DNA of 12,877 nucleotides from Bacteroidales bacterium. GTDB lineage: Bacteria; Bacteroidota; Bacteroidia; Bacteroidales; SM23-62. Location of the stretch: the NCBI GenBank assembly GCA_016783865.1, contig JADHVS010000125.1:1-12877 (forward strand), written 5' to 3'. Below the pieces are notes generated by a model. That model searched no databases. It had not been told where the DNA came from and saw only the letters and a program-made list of their open reading frames with translations. A program made the translations under genes and the position numbers. Below, piece by piece: positions 6,844 to 12,877 of this stretch. Positions within the stretch are counted from its first letter, which is position 1, and every line of letters starts with the position of its first letter.

Positions 6844-8506
6844 TCTCATTTTCGATAAACTCTCCTAATCTCCTATATTTCTCGTACAGCTGCTGGTATT
6901 TTTTAACATTTTCCGGGATGGGCTGGTAGACCGCATCAAAGCCTGATCCCATTGCTTTCTGAGCTTCATCTACTGATTTATAGATTCCGGCCACAGTCGC
7001 TGCAAACATTGCCGCTCCAAGGGCCACTGTCTGTTCCGATCTGGCTACTTTAATGGGCCTGTCTAAAACATCTGCCAGTACCTGCATCACAAAAGGTGAT
7101 TTTTTTGCCACTCCACCCAGCGCTATCACACCATCGATCCTGACACCTTCAGCCACAAATCGCTCAACGATTTTTTTAGAACCAAAAGCTGTAGCCTCCA
7201 CCAAGGCACGAAAGATCCGCGGAGCGTCGCTTCCCAGTGTAAGTCCGGTTATAGCACCTTTCAGTGCCTGGTTGGCATCGGGTGTCCGGCGCCCGTTCAT
7301 CCAGTCGAGGGCAACAACACCAGACTCGCCAGGTGGAATCCTTTCAGCAGCTGCCGTTAATTCCGGGATGATTTTATCCATTATCTCACCAGACAGTTTC
7401 TCCATTGTCTCTTTATCAACTAATTCAGTATCGGAGAGTATTTGGTTCACAGGCCACGACAGGACATCCCTAAACCATGCATAGATATCCCCGAAGGCCG
7501 ACTGTCCTGCTTCAAGTCCCATCATACCAGGCGTAACGGATCCATCCACCTGCCCGCAGATTCCTTTTACCAGGGTATCTCCCATTTCATCCATCGGGGC
7601 CACCAGCATATCACACGTAGAAGTACCCACAATCTTACTGAGCTGATAGGGTTCAATTTCTCCTCCCACAGCACCCATATGGGCATCGAAGGCACCTACC
7701 CCAACGACAACATCCTCTGGCAGATCAAGATTATCTGCCCACTGCTTTGAAATAGTACCGACAGGAATATCCGAGGTATAGGTTTCTGAAAATAACCGGT
7801 CTCGTAAATCTGCCAGGCGCGGATCCAGTTTTTCCAGGAAATCTTTGGATGGCAAACCGTCGAAATCCTTGTGCCACATAGCTTTATGACCCGCAGCACA
7901 CCGGCTCCTTTTTAAAGTTAAGGGATCTGTATTGCCCGTCAACAGTGCCGGCATCCAGTCGCAATGTTCCACCCATGAAAAGGCAGCCTCAGCCACTTCT
8001 TCATCCTCCCTGATCACATGCAATACCTTAGCCCAGAACCACTCTGATGAATATACCCCTCCCTCAAATTTTGTATAGTCCACGCCGCCCCAGCTCCTGG
8101 CCAGGTCGTTTATCTCCGCAGCCTCCTCCACCGCCGTATGATCTTTCCATAAAACGAACATCGCATTGGGATTGTCTTCGAATCCCTCCATGAGCGATAG
8201 TGGCGTACCTTCTTCGTTAACAGCTACGGGAGTCGATCCGGTGGTATCTACTGAAATGGCCCTGATGTTTTGCTTTACTTCCGCTGAGACCTGCTCGAGA
8301 CAGCCTTTAATCGTTACTTCAAGTCCCTGCAAATAATCAATAGGATGCTGGCGAAACTGGTTTTTACCCGGATTACAATACTTCCCTTTGTTCCATCGGG
8401 GATAATTAAAAACTGAACTGGCCACCTCTTCACCATTGGAAGCATTAATAATGACTGTCCGGACGGAATCAGTTCCGTAGTCTAAACCTATAACATAATT
8501 ACTCAT
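6833..8506 (-). CDS. araB: L-ribulokinase (FGGY carbohydrate kinase)
   Basis: Phosphorylates L-ribulose to L-ribulose 5-phosphate with ATP, the second step of bacterial L-arabinose catabolism, in the cytoplasm. The protein is 557 residues, usual for ribulokinase and longer than most FGGY kinases. Visible features from the chosen start are the N-terminal phosphate loop GLDYGTDSVR (7-16), the catalytic aspartate D274 in GAFDAHMGAVGG, GTSTCDM (294-300), MGLEAGQSAFGD (329-340), the ribulokinase-typical DWMNGRRTPDANQALKG (401-417) and ATP-site GGVAKKS (464-470). ATG at 8506 is preferred over an in-frame TTG at 8515 because it follows an A-rich leader (GATAAAT) like that of araD. It lies 81 bases after araD and upstream of the SDR. 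Its stop codon is in a heptamer repeat. No frameshift or missing active-site residue was seen. Assignment over xylulokinase rests on length and the DWMNGRRTP block. Confidence 0.95.
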   Translation of the reverse strand: MSNYVIGLDYGTDSVRTVIINASNGEEVASSVFNYPRWNKGKYCNPGKNQFRQHPIDYLQGLEVTIKGCLEQVSAEVKQNIRAISVDTTGSTPVAVNEEGTPLSLMEGFEDNPNAMFVLWKDHTAVEEAAEINDLARSWGGVDYTKFEGGVYSSEWFWAKVLHVIREDEEVAEAAFSWVEHCDWMPALLTGNTDPLTLKRSRCAAGHKAMWHKDFDGLPSKDFLEKLDPRLADLRDRLFSETYTSDIPVGTISKQWADNLDLPEDVVVGVGAFDAHMGAVGGEIEPYQLSKIVGTSTCDMLVAPMDEMGDTLVKGICGQVDGSVTPGMMGLEAGQSAFGDIYAWFRDVLSWPVNQILSDTELVDKETMEKLSGEIMDKIIPELTAAAERIPPGESGVVALDWMNGRRTPDANQALKGAITGLTLGSDAPRIFRALVEATAFGSKKIVERFVAEGVRIDGVIALGGVAKKSPFVMQVLADVLDRPIKVARSEQTVALGAAMFAATVAGIYKSVDEAQKAMGSGFDAVYQPIPENVKKYQQLYEKYRRLGEFIENETTS

Positions 8507-8536
8507 ATTTATCAATGTTTGATTCTCTAAATATTA

Positions 8537-8585
8537 TAACGAGTTGCGAGGTACTAGTTTCCAGGTACTGGGTCAAGGGTATAAT
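8537..8585. repeat. Period-7 direct repeat between araD and araB
   Basis: Seven heptamers on the plus strand, the most degenerate array here: TAACGAG, TTGCGAG, GTACTAG, TTTCCAG, GTACTGG, GTCAAGG, GTATAAT. It fills most of the 81-base gap and begins two bases after the araD stop codon. The sense strand carries TAG at 8556-8554 and TGA at 8575-8573. Confidence 0.7.
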
Positions 8586-8587
8586 TA

Positions 8588-9283
8588 TCAATCTTTTTCA
8601 TCCTGTCCATAATATGCATCCTTCCCGTGCTTCCTTAAGAAATGCTTATCAAGAAGGAAAGAATCCATGCTTTTTTTGTTACCCAGCAACTCGTTCCTGA
8701 ATGCCATTTTGGCAATCTCCTCAAGAATAACGGCATTATGCACTGCATTGTCCGGATCATCTCCCCATGCAAACGGGCCATGCTGGTTTACAACTACACC
8801 GGGAACTGAACCGGGATCCTTCCCGGAAAATGTTTCGACGATCACTTTGCCTGTATTTGCTTCATAATCTTCCTCAACTTCTGCTTCAGTTAATGGCCTT
8901 GTACAGGGCACCTCACCATAAAAATAATCTGCATGTGTAGTACCATATGCCGGGATGGGTCTCCTGGATTGGGCCCAGCTGGTGGCCCATTCGGAGTGTG
9001 TATGCACAATACCGCCAATGTTTTTAAAATGATTATACAGGACAAGGTGGGTGGGTGTATCGGAAGATGGCTTCAGGTCGCCTTCGACCACTTTGCCTTC
9101 CATGTCAACAACGACAAGATCTTCCGGTCTCAATGCCTCATACGATATCCCACTGGGTTTGATCACTACCAATCCCTGTTCCCTGTCTATTCCGCTTACA
9201 TTCCCCCAGGTAAATTTGACCAATCCATGTTCGACAATATCCAGATTAGCCTTGAAAACTTTCAATTTCAGTACTTCAATCAT
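8588..9283 (-). CDS. araD: L-ribulose-5-phosphate 4-epimerase
   Basis: Class II aldolase-fold enzyme that epimerises L-ribulose 5-phosphate to D-xylulose 5-phosphate, which enters the pentose phosphate pathway. It has 231 residues, the same length as E. coli AraD. Phosphate-binding segments GNVSG (27-31) and KPSG (42-45) and SSDTPTH (73-79) are present. Zinc ligands are H94 and H96 (VHTHSEW) and H168 (NQHGP), with D119 (THADY) and a C-terminal tyrosine (Y224 or Y225) matching catalytic residues of the E. coli enzyme. ATG at 9283 follows the A-rich leader AATAAAT. It is the first enzyme gene after the Nudix regulator (65-base gap containing a candidate promoter and operator) and precedes araB. 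Fuculose aldolases share the fold, but length and the araB neighbour favour AraD. Confidence 0.96.
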   Translation of the reverse strand: MIEVLKLKVFKANLDIVEHGLVKFTWGNVSGIDREQGLVVIKPSGISYEALRPEDLVVVDMEGKVVEGDLKPSSDTPTHLVLYNHFKNIGGIVHTHSEWATSWAQSRRPIPAYGTTHADYFYGEVPCTRPLTEAEVEEDYEANTGKVIVETFSGKDPGSVPGVVVNQHGPFAWGDDPDNAVHNAVILEEIAKMAFRNELLGNKKSMDSFLLDKHFLRKHGKDAYYGQDEKD

Positions 9284-9287
9284 ATTT

Positions 9288-9316
9288 ATTAATTGATGAT
9301 ACTTTTACAAATTAAT
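9288..9316. promoter_or_regulatory. Candidate operator upstream of araD
   Basis: An AT-rich dyad has arms ATTAATT (9288-9294) and AATTAAT (9310-9316), with an overlapping dyad ATTGAT (9292-9297) and ATCAAT (9315-9320). It overlaps the putative -7 element, where a repressor such as the adjacent Nudix regulator would act. Such dyads are easy to find in AT-rich gaps, so this is a weak call. Confidence 0.25.
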
Positions 9317-9337
9317 CAATATTCTTTAAGCCGCCAA
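9308..9337 (-). promoter_or_regulatory. Candidate Bacteroidota-type promoter for araD-araB-SDR
   Basis: On the minus strand TTG (9337-9335) is separated by 19 bases from TTAATTTG (9315-9308). This resembles the Bacteroidota consensus TTTG/TTG - 19 to 21 bases - TAnnTTTG, with one mismatch in the -7 box. It would start transcription roughly 15-20 bases before the araD ATG. No other gap gave as good a match by eye. Confidence 0.35.
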
Positions 9338-9348
9338 CTTGTATCCTT

Positions 9349-10038
9349 TTAAAGGTTAAAAAGAAAACCATCCCTGACGAACTTATCATATTTCTTTTTA
9401 TCGAACCTGAAAAAAAAGGCACCTTTTTTTGAGTTAGATTTATCCTTTTCATCCAGTTTATATAAAATATTCATATCCAGCACTTTCTTCCTGAAGTTCC
9501 GGTTGTCAAATCCGGTCTGGTAAATCGATTCATACAATTTTTGTAACTGGGGAAGGGTGAATTTCCTGGGTAACAGTTCAAATCCAATGGGTTGGCTACC
9601 GGCTCTTCTTCGAAGCCTCCTCATAGCCTTATCCACCATCGACTCATGATCAAAAATCAAAGGAGGAAGTTCCTCCAGTGGGCACCACTGGGCACTATTG
9701 TTTTTTACATGGATGGGATCAATATCCTGAATCTGTACCAGTGCAAAGTAGGCAGCAGAAACAGTTCGTTCACCCGGATCCCGGTCTACCTCGCCAAATG
9801 CCTGCAACTGCTCCATATAAATATCAGATAATCCGGTGAGTTTTTGAAGAATTCTTGCAGCCGCGTCATCCATGCTTTCATCGATATTCACAAACCCACC
9901 TATAAGTGAAAAATCACCTTTTGAAGGTTCAAAATCCCTCTTCAGAATCAGAAGCTTGAGCTTTCCATCATCAAATCCAAAAATTATACAATCTATGGCC
10001 ACATAAAACTTGTCATAATTGGAATAATAGTTTTGCAT
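9349..10038 (-). CDS. araR: Nudix-family transcriptional regulator, AraR type
   Basis: Likely DNA-binding regulator of L-arabinose genes: the Bacteroides AraR is a Nudix-fold protein with a C-terminal winged helix, related to NrtR. The 229-residue protein has a Nudix domain (about 10-140) and a C-terminal region beginning FTLPQLQKLYESIY (160-173) followed by GFDNRNFRKKVLDM, typical of NrtR-like winged-helix domains. The Nudix box (48-70) keeps G48, E54, R62, G69 and L70. However, the glutamates expected after R62 are replaced: I63, K66 and L67 stand in for the E and EE of REUxEExGU. This predicts sensing rather than hydrolysis. It begins with ATG at 10038, just after a palindrome, and is followed by araD, its likely target. 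The ligand in Bacteroides is L-arabinose; I infer the same here from context. Confidence 0.85.
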   Translation of the reverse strand: MQNYYSNYDKFYVAIDCIIFGFDDGKLKLLILKRDFEPSKGDFSLIGGFVNIDESMDDAAARILQKLTGLSDIYMEQLQAFGEVDRDPGERTVSAAYFALVQIQDIDPIHVKNNSAQWCPLEELPPLIFDHESMVDKAMRRLRRRAGSQPIGFELLPRKFTLPQLQKLYESIYQTGFDNRNFRKKVLDMNILYKLDEKDKSNSKKGAFFFRFDKKKYDKFVRDGFLFNL

Positions 10039-10054
10039 AATGCTATTGTTTAAT

Positions 10055-10084
10055 ACCTCCAGGGTTTTGAAAAACCTTGGAGGT
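10055..10084 (-). terminator. GACCTCCAAGGT-type palindrome between redoxin and araR genes
   Basis: Arms 10055-10068 and 10071-10084 pair over 14 bases with one mismatch that is a G-U wobble in RNA, built on ACCTCCAAGGTTTT. It starts nine bases after the redoxin stop and ends 16 bases before the regulator ATG. No good U tract follows on the minus strand, so termination may be weak, or it may act as an mRNA 3'-end or processing hairpin. Confidence 0.6.
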
Positions 10085-10092
10085 CTATTCTA

Positions 10093-11202
10093 TCACCAGT
10101 CTTTGGCCCTTCCAAGAACATCCACAATTTTACGCCTGATTTCAAGCGGATCAATAGTGCCCTGTCCAGCATATAAAACCTCGCCTCCCGGTTTAACGAG
10201 TATCGTATATGGTAATGCTCCCTGCCAGTCAGGATCCACTGCTTCAATAAGGGCATATTTATCTTTGGTATGGAACTGATAGTTAGAGCCCGAAACATGA
10301 TTTTTTTGAAGGAACTTCAGGACCTCTTCCTTCTTATCCGGAATATCCGCACTTATTGTTACCAGTTCAAATCCACGGTGTCTGTAAATAAAATTCATCT
10401 CAACCAGGTCCGGAAATTCAATTACACATGGACCGCACCAGGTAGCCCATACATTTATAAGACGCAGGTTTTCTGATTCATTCCCTATAAGATTCCTGAT
10501 GCCAGCCTCATCTATCATCTCAACATGAACAGCTTCAGCATAGATCTTCTTATAATAATCCTCAACGTCTCCTCTTTTATCAGACCACTTTATGGAGCAG
10601 CCGAATGTTTTGGTTTGCTGTACATCAGGCGTCTTACCTGCCAGCAATGCATCTATGGCATTTCGAGTATCAAATTTGGTATCAGGTGTTATGCCATCCT
10701 CGGAATCATCGATCCTTCCGACAAATTTTAATTTTCGTTCTTTGTCAAAAATGAATACATGCGGGGTGGCGACCGGACCGTACTTCTTCGAAACCAACTG
10801 GTCTTCACCATCATAGAGGTACGGAAAATCAAATCCCTTGTATTCAGACCTTATTCTCATGTCTTCCAGTTCGTCCCCCAGGTCGGTATAACCTAATTCA
10901 TCCAGTCGCAAAGCTTTTGGATCATTGGGTGATATGGCCACAAAATCAACACCCTTGCCTTTATAAGTCGATACCAGGTCGATGATCCTGTCTTCATAGG
11001 TTTGTGCAGTCGGACAATGGTTACAGGTAAAGATTACCACCAGGATATCTGCATCAAAATCATCCAGGGAATAGTTTTTACCATCCACCCCTGGCAAATC
11101 AAAACCGGGCGCCGGCTGATCCAGTTCAAGGGTGGGGTGATCCTGGGAAAATGTTGCTCCGAATATAAGGAAGCTTAATAGTAGTGTAGTTAAAAGTTTC
11201 AT
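10093..11202 (-). CDS. Exported protein with two tandem thioredoxin-fold domains
   Basis: Probable periplasmic or surface thiol-disulfide protein of 369 residues. Residues 1-19 are a signal peptide (MKLLTTLLLSFLIFGATFS). Domain one (about 25-190) is a peroxiredoxin-like/AhpC-TSA fold with the CxxC motif C60-N-H-C63 followed by P64, and a cis-proline site TP147. Domain two (about 225-365) is TlpA/ResA-like with WATWC256-G-P-C259 and the cis-proline site LP331. The linker carries one further cysteine (C202). Each domain is usually found as a separate protein, so this is a tandem or fusion form. ATG at 11202 follows an A/T-rich leader. It is separated from the TIM-barrel gene by a heptamer array and from araR by a palindrome, so its transcription links are unclear. 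Redox maintenance of exported proteins is inferred from the domains; no substrate can be named. Confidence 0.88.
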   Translation of the reverse strand: MKLLTTLLLSFLIFGATFSQDHPTLELDQPAPGFDLPGVDGKNYSLDDFDADILVVIFTCNHCPTAQTYEDRIIDLVSTYKGKGVDFVAISPNDPKALRLDELGYTDLGDELEDMRIRSEYKGFDFPYLYDGEDQLVSKKYGPVATPHVFIFDKERKLKFVGRIDDSEDGITPDTKFDTRNAIDALLAGKTPDVQQTKTFGCSIKWSDKRGDVEDYYKKIYAEAVHVEMIDEAGIRNLIGNESENLRLINVWATWCGPCVIEFPDLVEMNFIYRHRGFELVTISADIPDKKEEVLKFLQKNHVSGSNYQFHTKDKYALIEAVDPDWQGALPYTILVKPGGEVLYAGQGTIDPLEIRRKIVDVLGRAKDW

Positions 11203-11222
11203 TTGTATATCAATTATTTAAG

Positions 11223-11257
11223 TAACGAGTTGCGAGGTACGAGTTACGAGTTAATTA
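11223..11257. repeat. Period-7 direct repeat between the TIM-barrel and redoxin genes
   Basis: Four clean heptamers on the plus strand, TAACGAG, TTGCGAG, GTACGAG, TTACGAG, plus a diverged fifth unit TTAATTA. On the sense strand the TIM-barrel gene's stop TAA (11257-11255) is followed by TAA at 11253-11251 and 11246-11244, one in each frame within 14 bases. Confidence 0.85.
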
Positions 11258-12190
11258 AATGGCAATATTCAATTCGTTAGCCACTGACCTGATATAGTTT
11301 GCAGCCAATTCATACTCCTTTGCTGTCTCCAGGTGCTCCATCATCAGTGGCACATTATCAAGCTTGCTTAATTTTGTCAAAAATACATGATAATCCAGTT
11401 TTCCCAAACCAGGACGTAATTCATTCAGGTTGGGTGTATAAACATCGTCCCTGAGAATAATATCCTTGGCGTGGCAACTTTTAATGTGAGGGCCAAGCTT
11501 CTTAAAACACTCCCTGATCATTTCGCCATTATTGAAATAAACTTCAGGACTTACCACCATATTCACCGGATCGAGATGTACAGCAAATCTTTCCCGGTCA
11601 ATGGCTTTTAATAATCTCAGGTATGCATCAGGTGTGTGCGGAAAAGACCATGGCATGGCCTCAAGGGTAAACCAGGTTTGGGTGGGTTTCACAGCATCGA
11701 TGATCTTCCTGGTCACTTCCACCACCATATCAAATGTTTCATCCGAAAGGTTTTCCATATGGGGACCCGCCCATTTCTCCTTGTTTCTTGATCCACTGAT
11801 ATTAACACAGCAGTTGGCACCGATTTCATTGGCAACCTGCAGACCCCGGATGCAAAGCTCAATTGCTTCCTGCCGCTGTTCTTCATCGGGACTGATCGGA
11901 TTGCTCCATGCACCAACCTCGGAAATGATTATTCCGGCATCCTCAGCGGCGGTTCGATACGCTATAATTTCTTCTGTAGAAGCATCCAAACCAACAGGAC
12001 AGTAAGCAGCCGTATAGTTCAGGTTCTTTATTGCCTGGATCCATTCGCCCGGATCATTGTATTCATCGAATACAGGTCCTCCTAGTCGTATCATAGCTTG
12101 GTTATTATTATAAATCTGTGATAATGGATTAATTGAAACTACTGCTGCTGCAGCTGCTGTTTTTTTAATGAAGTCTCTTCTTGAATTCAT
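11255..12190 (-). CDS. Tat-exported sugar phosphate isomerase/epimerase-like TIM-barrel protein
   Basis: Xylose-isomerase-like TIM barrel (AP endonuclease family 2 superfamily), 311 residues. The N-terminus MNSRRDFIKKTAAAAAVVS has twin arginines (R4, R5), a short hydrophobic stretch and no obvious retention signal, consistent with Tat export. The metal-binding set expected of this fold is visible: E177 in TLEAMPW, D207 in HLDPVN, H240 in CHAKD and E285 in MMEHLE. The fold supports isomerase, epimerase or dehydratase chemistry on sugars or cyclitols; the actual substrate cannot be read. The gene lies directly downstream of a sulfatase, with a hairpin between them, suggesting both act on an external carbohydrate. 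ATG at 12190 is the natural start of the Tat signal. Confidence 0.88.
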   Translation of the reverse strand: MNSRRDFIKKTAAAAAVVSINPLSQIYNNNQAMIRLGGPVFDEYNDPGEWIQAIKNLNYTAAYCPVGLDASTEEIIAYRTAAEDAGIIISEVGAWSNPISPDEEQRQEAIELCIRGLQVANEIGANCCVNISGSRNKEKWAGPHMENLSDETFDMVVEVTRKIIDAVKPTQTWFTLEAMPWSFPHTPDAYLRLLKAIDRERFAVHLDPVNMVVSPEVYFNNGEMIRECFKKLGPHIKSCHAKDIILRDDVYTPNLNELRPGLGKLDYHVFLTKLSKLDNVPLMMEHLETAKEYELAANYIRSVANELNIAI

Positions 12191-12205
12191 AGTTGACAGT
12201 ATAAA

Positions 12206-12244
12206 ACCTCCATCGCCAGACCTCCAAGGTTTGGCGATGGAGGT
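12206..12244 (-). terminator. Composite palindrome/terminator after the sulfatase gene
   Basis: Perfect 13-bp arms ACCTCCATCGCCA (12206-12218) and its complement (12232-12244) enclose a loop GACCTCCAAGGTT (12219-12231), which is half of the palindrome found at 5880 and 10055. On the minus strand the stem is followed by TTTTAT, a fair U tract. It fills the 60-base gap between the sulfatase stop and the TIM-barrel start and probably ends or attenuates the upstream transcript. Confidence 0.65.
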
Positions 12245-12250
12245 CTTTCC

Positions 12251-12877
12251 CTACCTTCCGGTCATCGTTAATAACTTCTGTTTAAAATCTTCCTTTATCC
12301 CGGCATATTCAGGATCACCGGCCAGGTTATTCCATTCATGGGGATCGGTTCTGTGATCATATAATTCTTCTACTCCGGTCCGGGTTAGAACATATCGCCA
12401 GTCTCTGGATCTGACGGTAAACTGCTGATCCTCTACTTTACCAGGTTCGTTCAACTCCACCGGTACGCCCGCATCGATGCAGCTTAAGGCTACATCTGGA
12501 CCTGACCATGTCCTATGAACAGGATCATCCAAAAAAGGCTTCATGCTAAATCCATCAAGCAATCGCCCCTGGTCATTATGCATTGTGCTGTCGTTGATTC
12601 CACATAAATCAACCAATGTCGGATAAACATCAATTAATCCTACCGGGTGATTGCATTCCAGACCTGCATTTTTCTCTCCGGGAAGCCTGAAGATCATGGG
12701 TACCCGTGTAGATTCCTCCCAGACTGTATGTTTGAACAGCTGGTTCTTTTCTCCCATGTGATACCCATGATCACTGGTAACAATAACTATTGTATTTTCA
12801 GCATACTGGCTGCTGTCAAGTGCATCAAGGATACGGCCTATCTGGTCATCAGCAAAAGCCACACAGGCAAGATAAGC
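12251..12877 (-). CDS. Sulfatase (S1 family), C-terminal part, cut by window edge
   Basis: The C-terminal 208 residues of a formylglycine-type sulfatase; the reading frame is open to the edge (AYLACVAFADDQIG...) and the start lies outside. Sulfatases of this family cleave sulfate esters, usually in the periplasm. The metal- and sulfate-binding block TSDHGYHMGEKNQLFKHTVWEESTRVPMIF is encoded at about 12781-12692, including the D-H pair and the K-H pair that contact metal and sulfate. This is followed by GLIDVYPTLVDLCGI and ELYDHRTDPHEWNNLAG, both standard for choline-sulfatase/iduronate-2-sulfatase-like members. The catalytic C/S-x-P-x-R site would be upstream of the window and cannot be checked. 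Substrate is unknown. Confidence 0.93.
   Translation of the reverse strand, partial: AYLACVAFADDQIGRILDALDSSQYAENTIVIVTSDHGYHMGEKNQLFKHTVWEESTRVPMIFRLPGEKNAGLECNHPVGLIDVYPTLVDLCGINDSTMHNDQGRLLDGFSMKPFLDDPVHRTWSGPDVALSCIDAGVPVELNEPGKVEDQQFTVRSRDWRYVLTRTGVEELYDHRTDPHEWNNLAGDPEYAGIKEDFKQKLLTMTGR

Noticed and set aside
7053..7484. 143-aa plus-strand ORF opposite araB
   Set aside because: It is antisense to a fully conserved ribulokinase gene; composition is that of a shadow frame and no motif is present.
8507..8515. TTG start for araB three codons upstream
   Set aside because: ATG at 8506 has the same A-rich leader as araD and gives a standard N-terminus.
11601..12005. 134-aa plus-strand ORF opposite the TIM-barrel gene
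   Set aside because: It lies opposite the metal-binding core of a recognised protein family and resembles no protein I know.

Overview
The window looks like chromosomal DNA of a Bacteroidota bacterium, probably of the Bacteroidales/Marinilabiliales type. That is an inference from gene content and style: a DUF5916 outer-membrane barrel, a SMUG2-like uracil-DNA glycosylase, a Nudix-type AraR beside araD and araB, A-rich rather than Shine-Dalgarno leaders, and one promoter resembling the Bacteroidota consensus. Every credible gene lies on the minus strand, so transcription runs from high to low coordinates. No rRNA, tRNA, CRISPR array, transposase or phage gene was seen, and no stretch over 300 bases lacks a gene.

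In transcription order: (1) 12877-11255, the C-terminal part of a sulfatase cut by the window edge, then a Tat-exported xylose-isomerase-like TIM-barrel protein. (2) 11202-10093, an exported protein with two thioredoxin-fold domains. (3) 10038-6007, a pentose cluster: Nudix-family regulator (AraR type, degenerate Nudix box), L-ribulose-5-phosphate 4-epimerase (araD), L-ribulokinase (araB) and a gluconate-5-dehydrogenase-like SDR. AraB plus AraD turn L-ribulose into D-xylulose 5-phosphate; the isomerase AraA is absent here. (4) 5830-3578, a 750-residue outer-membrane DUF5916 protein with a CBM9-like N-terminus. (5) 3568-28, an uncertain small ORF region, a two-TM protein with a possible GAF-like domain, a CaCA-type cation antiporter nearly abutting rpiA, and the uracil-DNA glycosylase. 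RpiA belongs to the same pentose-phosphate network but probably lies outside the ara unit.

The most unusual feature is what fills the gaps between genes. Five loci (four gaps and the left edge) carry period-7 direct repeats. Three other gaps carry versions of a GACCTCCAAGGT palindrome that can fold as a terminator. The two kinds never share a gap. One palindrome, after the SDR gene, contains seven perfect 14-bp tandem copies of part of its own left arm. In several places the period-7 repeats supply or abut stop and start codons, and on the sense strand they place stop codons in two or three frames.
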